64,000 nucleotides of DNA. Origin: Bacteroidota bacterium (GTDB lineage Bacteria > Bacteroidota > Ignavibacteria > Palsa-1295). A program made the translations under genes and the position numbers. Every line of letters starts with the position of its first letter. The stretch's first letter is position 1. The notes beneath the pieces were generated by a model, which made no database searches, was not told the DNA's origin, and saw only the letters and a program-made list of their open reading frames with translations. Positions 26,194 to 34,087 of the stretch are shown here, piece by piece. The stretch is taken from assembly GCA_018266755.1 (NCBI GenBank), contig JAFDZW010000002.1, positions 124,001-188,000 of the forward strand, in the 5' to 3' direction.

Positions 26194-29067
26194 GTGCACG
26201 TTATCGATACAGCGCAATTGGATAGAACAAAGCACACATCCAACAACTGGTATACTGCTTGCATCGACCGCTCATGGTTATGGTGGTGGATTGTGAGCTT
26301 TGCGGTAGTCAACCTGGCCTTTTCCGACCTCGCGAGCGGGCAATGGAGACAAGTGCACAACTTCGGCAACTTCAATCACTACGTTTCGACGGTTTGTTTT
26401 CCCACCGGTGTTGATACAGGCAAATTCGTTTGTCTAGTAGGCACGACGAACTACACGCAGGCGCCGACGAATGCCGAAGTGTGGCGAACAACGGATGGCG
26501 GTGCCAATTGGCAGCTGAGTTTTCGGTCCATCTACGGAATTGAGTTTGGAATCTCCGAGATCGTTTTCAAAGATAGTTTGACTGGTTGGTTTGGCATGCG
26601 AGCCGGTGGAGCAGCTGGTTTAGGTGGTTGTTACAAAACGACCGATGGCGGTGCAACATGGGAAAAACTAACTCTCGACGCAAATACCTCTGGAAGTGAT
26701 AATTGCACGGCGGTCTGCTACAACAGGACCAGTGGAATTCTTTTCCTATCGCGTTGGGAAGCTCCCGCGCTTTGCTCACGCGACGAGGGCCTCTCGTGGC
26801 TTCCGATCATAAGTGGAGGTCAGCAGACAGGTGGAAATGGATTAGCATTTGACGAAGGGAAGACAGGTATTTTGTCTACGGTAGGAAAGATATCCGGTGG
26901 CTCACCTGCATACCTAACCTTTGACGGAGGAAACTCTTGGACAAGGAGCACCATCGATTCCGAGGCATGGCAACCCTGCATGCACCAGGGAAATTTCTTC
27001 CTTGCCAGCGAGAACGCCTCATCGGGAAATGAGAGGGGACTTATACTACGCAGCTCGGATGCAGGTAACACTTGGATCGCATCGCAGCCCCTGCCTTTTG
27101 TGATCACAGGTACAATCCGTGCGGACTCGGGGAGGCTGTTCGTACAGGCCTCAGACAACACAGTGGTGCCTGGTCACCAGTCAAATGGGTCGGGTGTCTA
27201 CGTGGTCTCAAATAGTCTAGCTGGTTGGCATTCAATTTGCGGCCCTAGTGCCGATCGTGATATACGGTTTACTGCTCTTAACAACCACGTCTGGGCGAGC
27301 GACATGCTGGGCACCTTGTGGTCAAATACGACCGGGATCGGAGGTGACGCAACGCTTCAACTATCCACGGATAGTCTTTCTTGTAATGTTTCCGGTTGTC
27401 CGTCGGACGTGGACACCGCCATCGAATTCACATTCTTCGATCCGTGCAACGGCGACCAAGCCACGTTTGTGGGAGCGACCCTCAGCGGTTCGTCCGCATT
27501 TTCAATCGTTCATCCTTCGGACAGCGTTAGGACGATTCACCCCTCCGACAGCATTGTACTTCGCTACCACGGTACGGGTGTCTCCGAAGACAGCGCTGCG
27601 CTACATCTGCGCCTTCATTTGGGCTTCGTCGATAAAGATACCACTATCTCCCTGCATGGTTCGAGTCGCGTAGCTCCTGCTGTACCCATACTCTCATTTA
27701 GCAAACTGTCGTTCGATCACAGCGGGTGTTTGTCAACTGATACGGCCGTTTCAATTACGTATCGCGATACCTGCAGCGGACAGGAGGGAACGCTCGTTCA
27801 GGCTAAACTCCAGGGCTCATCGAATTTCATACTCCTCTCACCGACAGACTCGCCTCGCGTACTGACTGCGAATGATTCGATCCGAATCCGCTTTAGCGCA
27901 ACCCCGGGTGAAACAGACACCGCGCAACTTTTCCTGCGGCTAGAATTGGGTAACACAGAAATCGACACGACGATCTCAATTGTCGGCACGAGTAACAAAC
28001 AGGTCGTCAGGCCCCAGCTATCGGCAACTACGCTTTCATTTGCTGCGATACGATGCCGAAGTAGTCTCGATTCGGTAATCACGTTTGTATTCATCGATAG
28101 CTGTAGCGGCCAATCGGCCGATCTCATCAGCGCCACACTTGTCGGTTCCCAGAGCTTTACATTGCTTTCGCCATGGGATGTGCCACGCACGACACATGCA
28201 GGCGATTCCATCGTGATACACTACGCCCCGCAGATGAGTGGCACGGATAATGCTCAACTCCTCCTCAAGTTTCGTCTCGGCACTTCAGAGTATGATACCA
28301 CGATCACCCTCACCGGCGCAGGGCGGATCCAGAAGGAGAACCTGACGCTGCGTTCCGCGTTCATAACACCATCCGTCGCCACAGGGCAAACCACGAATCT
28401 CGTCATCACTCCAGATAAAGCGATTTCATCTCGTGGCTTGTCAAAGATTGAGTTTGATCTACTCTACAACGGCGACTTGCTCGAAAAGACGGCCGAAGCA
28501 ACGAACGTTGGCGGTGCCACGATAGTGACCACACCCCTAACCCCTTTCCTCGGAAAGGAGAGAGGGGTTCATGTCGTTGTCAATGCTAATGACATGTCTC
28601 TCGACCCGACGCTGGCCATAGCACGACTCACGTTCAAAGCATACCTGACAGATACGACCTCAACGACAGTTGCCATCTCCAACCTTCAGCTCAATGACGG
28701 CGATCAGGACTTTTCAAACTGTGTCCTCTCGGCGGATACCTCTGCGACAACGTTCACGCTTGCGCTGCAATGCGGAGACAGTATCCTTTCTCGCTTTCTT
28801 CGGACGAAGGGGCTCTTCATCGATGCAATCCGTCCGAATCCGTCGTCAGGAGCGGTAAGGCTTTCGGTTCGTTCGGCGGCGGCTGGCGTGGCCGAGATCG
28901 AAGTGGTCAACACACTCGGCGAGGTCGTCTGGCAAGAACAGCAGAATATTCCGAATGGCGATGCGATGATCCGGCTCGATCTGGGCGGACTTGCGAACGG
29001 GATCTATTATCTACGAGTCCGTACTGGTGAGCGTGCCTGCGGCGGGAGTCTGGTGATCGAGCGGTGA
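26194..29067 (+). CDS. Large T9SS-secreted protein: Asp-box propeller, three ~105-residue repeats, cohesin-like domain
   Basis: 957 aa from a GTG at 26194; a TTG at 26218 would also leave the signal peptide (WLWWWIVSFAVVNLAF, cleavage near ASGQ) intact. An N-terminal about 370 residues has Asp-box motifs (TTDGGANWQLS, TTDGGATWEKL, DGGNSWTR, SSDAGNTWIAS). Three tandem homologous domains follow (about 390-490, 495-600, 603-708), each with a Cys-x-x-x...DxCxG pattern, a 'DS(V/P)R' turn and ending 'DTTI(S/T)'. A cohesin-like domain at about 710-840 is interrupted by a short segment, TPLTPFLGKERG, encoded by a dispersed repeat (28529-28570). The C-terminus is a T9SS sorting domain (AIRPNPSSGAVRLSV ... 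LANGIYYLRVRTG). Confidence 0.85.
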   Translation: MHVIDTAQLDRTKHTSNNWYTACIDRSWLWWWIVSFAVVNLAFSDLASGQWRQVHNFGNFNHYVSTVCFPTGVDTGKFVCLVGTTNYTQAPTNAEVWRTTDGGANWQLSFRSIYGIEFGISEIVFKDSLTGWFGMRAGGAAGLGGCYKTTDGGATWEKLTLDANTSGSDNCTAVCYNRTSGILFLSRWEAPALCSRDEGLSWLPIISGGQQTGGNGLAFDEGKTGILSTVGKISGGSPAYLTFDGGNSWTRSTIDSEAWQPCMHQGNFFLASENASSGNERGLILRSSDAGNTWIASQPLPFVITGTIRADSGRLFVQASDNTVVPGHQSNGSGVYVVSNSLAGWHSICGPSADRDIRFTALNNHVWASDMLGTLWSNTTGIGGDATLQLSTDSLSCNVSGCPSDVDTAIEFTFFDPCNGDQATFVGATLSGSSAFSIVHPSDSVRTIHPSDSIVLRYHGTGVSEDSAALHLRLHLGFVDKDTTISLHGSSRVAPAVPILSFSKLSFDHSGCLSTDTAVSITYRDTCSGQEGTLVQAKLQGSSNFILLSPTDSPRVLTANDSIRIRFSATPGETDTAQLFLRLELGNTEIDTTISIVGTSNKQVVRPQLSATTLSFAAIRCRSSLDSVITFVFIDSCSGQSADLISATLVGSQSFTLLSPWDVPRTTHAGDSIVIHYAPQMSGTDNAQLLLKFRLGTSEYDTTITLTGAGRIQKENLTLRSAFITPSVATGQTTNLVITPDKAISSRGLSKIEFDLLYNGDLLEKTAEATNVGGATIVTTPLTPFLGKERGVHVVVNANDMSLDPTLAIARLTFKAYLTDTTSTTVAISNLQLNDGDQDFSNCVLSADTSATTFTLALQCGDSILSRFLRTKGLFIDAIRPNPSSGAVRLSVRSAAAGVAEIEVVNTLGEVVWQEQQNIPNGDAMIRLDLGGLANGIYYLRVRTGERACGGSLVIER
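28529..28570 (-). repeat. CCCCTCC-type palindromic repeat inside a coding sequence
   Basis: Hairpin-forming stretch ACCCCTTTCCTCGGAAAGGA with a flanking AGAGGGGTTC, matching the outer arm of the elements at 29233-29375 and 41801-41902. It is read in frame as TPLTPFLGKERG within the T9SS protein. Confidence 0.75.
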
Positions 29068-29109
29068 TAGGGGGATGCAAGGTGCCATAAGGGTGGCGAG
29101 GCTCCGCCG

Positions 29110-29150
29110 AAGGGATTCTTCCCCTTCGCGTTGCTCAGGGTCAGAATGAC
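29110..29150 (-). repeat. CATTCTGAGC-type dispersed repeat (variant arm)
   Basis: AAGGGATTCTTCCCCTTCGC followed by GTTGCTCAGGGTCAGAATGAC: the same family as 22064-22092 and 55231-55256, with a small insertion. Confidence 0.7.
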
Positions 29151-29165
29151 AGGTGGTTCAATGTA

Positions 29166-29187
29166 GAGACGCGCATATGCGCGTCTC
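29166..29187. repeat. 22-bp GAGACGCGC palindrome
   Basis: Perfect palindrome: GAGACGCGCAT followed by its reverse complement ATGCGCGTCTC. Copies at 29425, 41624 and 41946. Confidence 0.85.
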
Positions 29188-29232
29188 ATGGTTCGGAAAG
29201 TACCAATGATTGATTGAGTGGTTTGCGAAAGC

Positions 29233-29375
29233 ACCACCCCACCCCCTCCTTGTAAAGGAGGGGCGCTCTTATTTGTCTTTGCTTACGCTGAAGTCAAGAT
29301 ACCGCCAGTATCTTCAAGCCGGCGCAAGCAAGGAAAAACAGTTGCCCCTCCTTTACAAGGAGGGGGTGGGGTGGT
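29233..29375. repeat. Full-length ~143-bp palindromic element (MITE-like)
   Basis: Terminal arms ACCACCCCACCCCCTCCTTG... (29233-29264) and its inverse ...CAAGGAGGGGGTGGGGTGGT (29344-29375). Each arm also has its own small hairpin (CCTCCTT/AAGGAGG). The interior is TTTGCTTACGC ... GCGCAAGCAA with a central AGATAC/GTATCT pairing, so the whole unit can fold as one long hairpin. It codes for nothing. Confidence 0.8.
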
Positions 29376-29424
29376 TGCCTCGGGCGGTGCGAATCTTTCA
29401 GAAAGCAAGAACAGGCGGACAGCG

Positions 29425-29446
29425 GAGACGCGCATATGCGCGTCTC
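29425..29446. repeat. 22-bp GAGACGCGC palindrome
   Basis: Identical in sequence to the copy at 29166-29187. The two bracket the long palindrome at 29233-29375. Confidence 0.85.
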
Positions 29447-29825
29447 CACAATAGCCCCAGGTGCTCGGAATATTAATTCGTTCATAGGCACCTTGACACT
29501 GGTTCTTGAATGATGTATCTTGTTCTTGAAGTGACGGGCACCAGGCGTCACAGATTCAAAATATCCATTGAAATGCAAATCCACATATACTCAGACCGCA
29601 AGCTCCCAGTTCTTCCGGTCAGGTACTCAGTTGCCCGGGTGTGTGCACAATTATGTTGTTGATGATTTATGTACTTACAGACCGAATCCCGCAAATTGGC
29701 ACCTCACTGGTAGAGCAATGCTGAATCTTCGAAAGGCTGCCAAAATTTCATCGTTCGTATTTCCCCAGGCCGCGAGAAGGACGGGACATTTTCGGCTCCG
29801 CCGTCGTTCTACTCTCCCCTATCGC

Positions 29826-29834
29826 AAAGGAAGG
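29826..29834 (+). promoter_or_regulatory. Ribosome binding site of the S1-domain protein
   Basis: AAAGGAAGG ends 6 bases before the ATG at 29841. It is one of the few clear Shine-Dalgarno sequences in the window and it decides the start in a frame that is open 91 codons further upstream. Confidence 0.7.
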
Positions 29835-29840
29835 ACCAAG

Positions 29841-31118
29841 ATGGTATTCGATATCGACGCACACGATACGCCGACCGCAGCAGCTTCGACCGAAGCCCCT
29901 GTACCGGCACCTGTAACGGAAGACATCACCACGCATGTTGACGGCCAGTTGTCGCCGACATCCGCTCACTTCGAAGAGCTTCGCAAGCAAAAAGCGACAC
30001 TCAATGCGAAGGTGCTGAAGTGGGCCCGTAACGGCCTCGAGGTTTCGCTCGAGGATGGCACGGTCGCGTCGATGCCGAACAACCATATCGATCTCGATCC
30101 CGATCGCAATATCGCCAAGTACTTCGGCAAGACGTTGCCTGTTCGCGTCCTCGATGTTCGCCATGAGAACGGCGCCGACCATGTGCGCGTCTCGCATCGC
30201 ATGGTTCTCGAAGAAGAACTTCGCAAGAATGCAAAAGATACGCTCGAGCATCTGAACGTCGGCGACACCGTCGATGTGAAGGTGAAGTCGTTCAACATCA
30301 AGGATGTCGTCCTCGATATGGGCCCGGGCGTCGAAGCGGTGATCCTCGGCAAAGACCTTTCGTGGCAGCGGTTCAATCACCCGTATGAGATCTGCAAGCG
30401 CGGCGAAACGCTCAAGGCAAAAGTTCTGGAGATCGACAATCGTAAGCGCTTCGTTCGCTTCGGCGTGAAGCAACTGACACCCGACCCGATGGTCGAGAAG
30501 TTTGCAGGCATATCCGAAGGCGATGTCGTAAATGCGACGGTCGTTTCGATCGTCGATCAGGGTGCGGAAGTTTCGTTACCGAACGGGATCGTCGCATTCC
30601 TGCCGATCTCGGAGATCTCGTGGGATCGTATCCCGACGGTCTCCGACGGCGTATCGATGGGCGAAGAGTTTGAAGTAAAGTTGTTGACCATCGAGCCGAA
30701 GCGCCATCGCGTGACCTGCTCGAAAAAGCGGTTGATCGAAAACCCGGCCCGTCAGCGCGAAGAGACGTATCGTCTGAATTCGGATCACAACGCCACGATC
30801 AAAGAAGTCACGAAGGGCGGCCTTGTCGTCACGTTCGAAGACGGCAACGAAGGGTTTGTCCCGCGTCGCGAGCTGAGCCACGATCGTATCGAACGTTTGG
30901 AAGATGTCTTCCGCAAGGACAAGCCGATCGAAGGACTTCGAGTGATCGAATACGATCGCCGCAATGGGAAGATCGTCCTGTCGCTGATTGCCGCCGAAAA
31001 GGAAGCGCAGCGCACGACGCTTCGCCAGTACCGTGCTACATCGAGTGGATCGAGCTTTACGCTCGGCGAACTCGGCTCGCTCAAAGAGAAGCTCGAAGCG
31101 GCAGAACGCGGCGAGTAA
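29841..31118 (+). CDS. S1 RNA-binding domain protein (30S ribosomal protein S1-like)
   Basis: 425 aa. An Ala/Pro/Thr-rich N-terminal tail of about 40 residues precedes four tandem S1 (OB-fold) domains: about 50-120, 130-205, 212-290 and 298-375 (for example LNVGDTVDVKVKSFNIKDVV, ISEGDVVNATVVSIVDQGAE). The third and fourth are the closest to canonical S1 (VAFLPISEISWDR; EGFVPRRELSHDR). Bacteroidota/Chlorobiota S1 usually has about six domains and nearly 600 residues, so this is either a shortened S1 or a paralogue. The role would be mRNA binding on the 30S subunit. The start is set by an AAAGGAAGG ribosome site. Confidence 0.85.
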   Translation: MVFDIDAHDTPTAAASTEAPVPAPVTEDITTHVDGQLSPTSAHFEELRKQKATLNAKVLKWARNGLEVSLEDGTVASMPNNHIDLDPDRNIAKYFGKTLPVRVLDVRHENGADHVRVSHRMVLEEELRKNAKDTLEHLNVGDTVDVKVKSFNIKDVVLDMGPGVEAVILGKDLSWQRFNHPYEICKRGETLKAKVLEIDNRKRFVRFGVKQLTPDPMVEKFAGISEGDVVNATVVSIVDQGAEVSLPNGIVAFLPISEISWDRIPTVSDGVSMGEEFEVKLLTIEPKRHRVTCSKKRLIENPARQREETYRLNSDHNATIKEVTKGGLVVTFEDGNEGFVPRRELSHDRIERLEDVFRKDKPIEGLRVIEYDRRNGKIVLSLIAAEKEAQRTTLRQYRATSSGSSFTLGELGSLKEKLEAAERGE

Positions 31119-31143
31119 CGATCATTGACACTACGAGTGATAC

Positions 31144-31178
31144 GAAGCGCGGCCACATGGTCGCGCTTCTGATTTTTA
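31144..31178 (+). terminator. Intrinsic terminator after the S1-domain gene
   Basis: GAAGCGCGGCC (31144-31154), loop ACAT, GGTCGCGCTTC (31159-31169): an 11-bp stem with one G-U pair, followed by TGATTTTTA. Confidence 0.85.
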
Positions 31179-31185
31179 CGATCCG

Positions 31186-33153
31186 ATGTTGTGTGCTTGG
31201 TCGCAACAATCTGTTTGTTGTGCCATTTCTGACATCGATCGTGTTTACTACGCGACTATCACCGTTACTGTAGAAGGCGCTCTGACCCGATCGCAACACA
31301 TACTCTGTACCGTTCTGCTGACGCTGCTCGGCTCTTCGGCTGTAGTGGCCCAACCGCAGACACTTCGCCTGCCACCGTCGCTGGAGCGCGAATTGAAACT
31401 TCGGGGAGCGAACATTCCGCGTGTCATTCGTTTCAGCGATACGGTCAAAGCCGACAAGATCATCGCACAAAGTCTTCGTTCCAATTCTGGGAAAGAGCTG
31501 GATTCGACGATGGTCCACGACTCGGCGATCGTCACGATCGACTCCGCCGTATCGCTCTCGAACAAGGAGTGGCTCGACTCGATGATCGCGGAGTTGCCCG
31601 AAACGGAGCGAACACCGCAAGGACTCCGCTTTCATTACCCGGACCGTATGATGGTAACGACCGCACGGCGCCAAGTGCCGTTCGATTCGTCGCTGCCGAT
31701 GCGAATGGATCCTGTGTCGAAAGAAGATCTGCCCCTCTTCGACGAACTTTCGACGCCAAAGCCAGTGATCGCCGCTGCACCACCACGCTATACCCTTCTT
31801 GTTGGCGTCGGCACGCCGTATGCCCCGATGATCGAGGCTGGCGCCCATGTGGTGAGTACGGACCGCTCGAGTATCGACGTACACGGATCGTATATCAATC
31901 GCATCGCGTCGGAAAGTCCGTTCGCGAACGAATGGAAAGCTGGTGCAACCGGCATCTTCTCGTTCCCCTCCGAGCAAATCCCGCTGCGCGACGCAAGCCC
32001 CGTGCTCACGGCACGGCTCGGAGCCAGATCGCTGTCTCGTGATCTCGTTACCGATAGCGGACGTATCGATGCGGCACTCACCCGCTCGGAACTTGGTCTT
32101 CGATTCGATGTCGGTTCGACCGAACGACTCCGTGCTTCCGCATCGGCCGACCTCTCGTTCTTCACCGACAATGCCGCGACTGGACTATCGGAGAGGCACG
32201 GTGCAGTTGGCATCACGATGGATCATCGTGCGAGCAATTCAACATTGGCGTATACGATACGACTGCGCTACGATGGTGCAAACGCCGCATCATCATTGTC
32301 TGGCAGTACGGGCATCGGCGCAGCAACGCTATCGGCCGGCCTGCTTTCGGCATCCGACCAATTCATCGGTTGGACGGCGGGCGCATCGCTGATCCTCGCT
32401 GCCGATCCGGTAATGAATACGACGTATCTCTTCCCGTGGCTTCGTGCGTCGACGCAAGTGACACGAGATCTTTCATTCTACGCCGAACTGAAACAGGATG
32501 CGACCGCCGGTAGCTACGACGAACTTGCTGCGCGAAATCCGTTCTACGCTCCGATGCAGATCGCACATGATACACTGCTTCGGTCGCTCTTGACAACCGA
32601 CGATCGGCGAGCAGCGATCGCGAAATATCAGGCGACGCTCGGGGCCAGTTACTTTCTTTCGAGTGACGAGTATTTGCGTTGCACCATCTCGTTCGGCACG
32701 ACGCACGGTGCTCTGGAATTCGGTTCGATGCAGGATTCCGGTGCGATCACCCGGTATTATGCGCTCCCCACCGATATACATATTGCGATCTTCGAAGCGG
32801 ACGCAGCGATTGAGTTCTTCCGCAACGACCGGCTCACACTCGATCTGCGCTTCGCGTCGACACGCTCGGTACAGGACGACAAACAGCTCCCGTTCGAGCC
32901 GATCGTCAACGCACATGCCAGCTACACGTTCGGCTCTCTGAGCGAGAAACTACGACCGATGCTCGGCGTTGGAATACTTTCACGCACAACGGCAAATTAC
33001 GTGTTCCTCAACGCCGGAGCAGATTACCGGATCGACGAAAGGTGGTCGCTGGGACTACGTTTAGAGAATCTCCTTGGCAGCGACGGGAGTTTCTGGGTAC
33101 CGTACAACGAGAATGTCAGACGCGCACGTCTCACCCTCAGCGGCTCGCTATGA
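31186..33153 (+). CDS. Outer-membrane beta-barrel protein (unknown)
   Basis: 655 aa from the ATG at 31186, just past a terminator. A hydrophobic segment (LCTVLLTLLGSSAVVAQ, about residues 40-57) looks like the true signal peptide, so translation may begin further in at a non-ATG codon that I cannot identify. After a ~150-residue periplasmic-type region, the rest alternates aromatic/polar beta strands with Gly/Asp turns and ends RARLTLSGSL. The penultimate segment YRIDERWSLGLRLENLLG is typical of TonB-receptor-like barrels. No plug domain or TonB box is visible. Probably an outer-membrane porin-like or receptor-like barrel. Confidence 0.6.
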   Translation: MLCAWSQQSVCCAISDIDRVYYATITVTVEGALTRSQHILCTVLLTLLGSSAVVAQPQTLRLPPSLERELKLRGANIPRVIRFSDTVKADKIIAQSLRSNSGKELDSTMVHDSAIVTIDSAVSLSNKEWLDSMIAELPETERTPQGLRFHYPDRMMVTTARRQVPFDSSLPMRMDPVSKEDLPLFDELSTPKPVIAAAPPRYTLLVGVGTPYAPMIEAGAHVVSTDRSSIDVHGSYINRIASESPFANEWKAGATGIFSFPSEQIPLRDASPVLTARLGARSLSRDLVTDSGRIDAALTRSELGLRFDVGSTERLRASASADLSFFTDNAATGLSERHGAVGITMDHRASNSTLAYTIRLRYDGANAASSLSGSTGIGAATLSAGLLSASDQFIGWTAGASLILAADPVMNTTYLFPWLRASTQVTRDLSFYAELKQDATAGSYDELAARNPFYAPMQIAHDTLLRSLLTTDDRRAAIAKYQATLGASYFLSSDEYLRCTISFGTTHGALEFGSMQDSGAITRYYALPTDIHIAIFEADAAIEFFRNDRLTLDLRFASTRSVQDDKQLPFEPIVNAHASYTFGSLSEKLRPMLGVGILSRTTANYVFLNAGADYRIDERWSLGLRLENLLGSDGSFWVPYNENVRRARLTLSGSL

Positions 33154-33260
33154 TCGCGGTTTGAATGCGACACCCCTGAAACAAAGAAGGAGTTTTCCGT
33201 GTCTTAACACAGATTTTACCCAGTCGTGGGGTAGGCTCGGCACATCCGAAACCGCAACGT

Positions 33261-34022
33261 ATGAATTCGAGAAGAGACTTTTTGAAACAAGCTCTTGGAG
33301 CGACGCTCGTCACTGCAGCCGCACCAATGGTGTGCGCATGTGGGTCGAAGGTATTTGCCATGGGTGGCATTGATAATGGAATACTTGGTACGATCCAGAT
33401 CAAGAACTTCCTCAGCACCTACCCGGCATTGAAGGCAATAGACGGTTCTGTAATTTACCGTCCACCGACACCGAATAATACCAAACCAATTGTCATTACC
33501 TGCACAGGTACCGGACCTTATACATTTAGCATACTGACAGCCATTTGTACGCACCAAGGGTCAACGGTACAAGCATACACGAAGGCTCGTGGCTATATCT
33601 ATTGTTCGACCCACGGCTCAAGATATGGTATTGATGGAAGCGTATTGAATGGACCTGCCACCCTCCCCCTCTCTTCCTATACCTATGAATACGACGCGGC
33701 AAACGACATTCTTTCGATTACCGGCTCGAAGTTGACCGACGGTGTCTCCGAGACCTCTTCGGGCTCGTTGCAGTTGATGCAGAATAGCCCAAACCCGTTT
33801 ACCGAACGCACAAGTATTCGGTTTACTACTCCGTCCGATGGTCACGTAGTTTTCACGGTGAGCAATGAGACCGGGACAGAGGTCGCAACACTCGTTGAGG
33901 GACTCCTTACCGGCGGAGATCATACCGTCGAATTCAATGGCGATGCACTCGCGGCAGGCGTGTACTTCTACCGCCTCTCAACCCCGCATGGAACGCTCGT
34001 CAAGCAGATGGTAAAACAATAA
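33261..34022 (+). CDS. Tat-exported Rieske [2Fe-2S] protein with a T9SS sorting domain
   Basis: 253 aa. MNSRRDFLKQALGAT is a Tat signal (SRRDFLK consensus) ending around AAAPMVCACGS; Cys25/27 might be a lipobox. The Rieske ligands are C96-T-H98 and C115-S-T-H118, 16 residues apart, in the usual CTHQGS and CSTHGSRYG contexts, in the order C-x-H ... C-x-x-H. Residues of about 170-253 are a T9SS type A sorting domain (LMQNSPNPFTERTSIRF ... LAAGVYFYRLSTPHG). Rieske clusters transfer electrons in quinol oxidases and oxygenases. A folded cluster protein exported by Tat and then addressed to T9SS would be a surface redox protein; that route is inference. It lies in its own transcript between a beta-barrel gene and a bidirectional terminator. 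Confidence 0.88.
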   Translation: MNSRRDFLKQALGATLVTAAAPMVCACGSKVFAMGGIDNGILGTIQIKNFLSTYPALKAIDGSVIYRPPTPNNTKPIVITCTGTGPYTFSILTAICTHQGSTVQAYTKARGYIYCSTHGSRYGIDGSVLNGPATLPLSSYTYEYDAANDILSITGSKLTDGVSETSSGSLQLMQNSPNPFTERTSIRFTTPSDGHVVFTVSNETGTEVATLVEGLLTGGDHTVEFNGDALAAGVYFYRLSTPHGTLVKQMVKQ

Positions 34023-34042
34023 GACCCGACGTTGGAATACTA

Positions 34043-34077
34043 CAGAACGGGACCCGGAACGTGGGTCCCATTCTGTA
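34043..34077. terminator. Bidirectional hairpin terminator
   Basis: ACAGAACGGGACCC (34043-34056) and GGGTCCCATTCTGT (34064-34077) form a 14-bp stem with one mismatch (G-U in one direction). It lies between the convergent Rieske and beta-barrel genes. Confidence 0.8.
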
Positions 34078-34087
34078 TTCAACAAAG

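Larger units (their letters stand above)
29068..29840. other. Intergenic region, 773 bp, dense in dispersed repeats
   Basis: Contains a CATTCTGAG-type arm (29110-29150), two near-identical 22-bp GAGACGCGC palindromes (29166-29187 and 29425-29446) and between them a ~143-bp imperfect palindrome (29233-29375). The last 300 bases lead into the S1-protein gene and have an open frame (from 29568) that I attribute to chance. The S1 promoter must be here. Confidence 0.6.

Noticed and set aside
24906-26375. 489-residue open frame on the minus strand opposite the His-rich membrane protein
   Set aside because: It is rich in Arg, Glu, Asp and His and has no domain pattern, as expected for the antisense of a hydrophobic coding gene. 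The plus-strand gene has clear membrane segments and a terminator.
29166-29446. Possible short CRISPR array from the GAGACGCGC palindromes
   Set aside because: Only two copies, 237 bases apart, with another palindromic element between, no regular spacing and no cas genes in the window.
29568-29840. 91-codon N-terminal extension of the S1-domain protein
   Set aside because: A good ribosome site and normal domain layout support the ATG at 29841; the extension has no S1-like or leader-like character.
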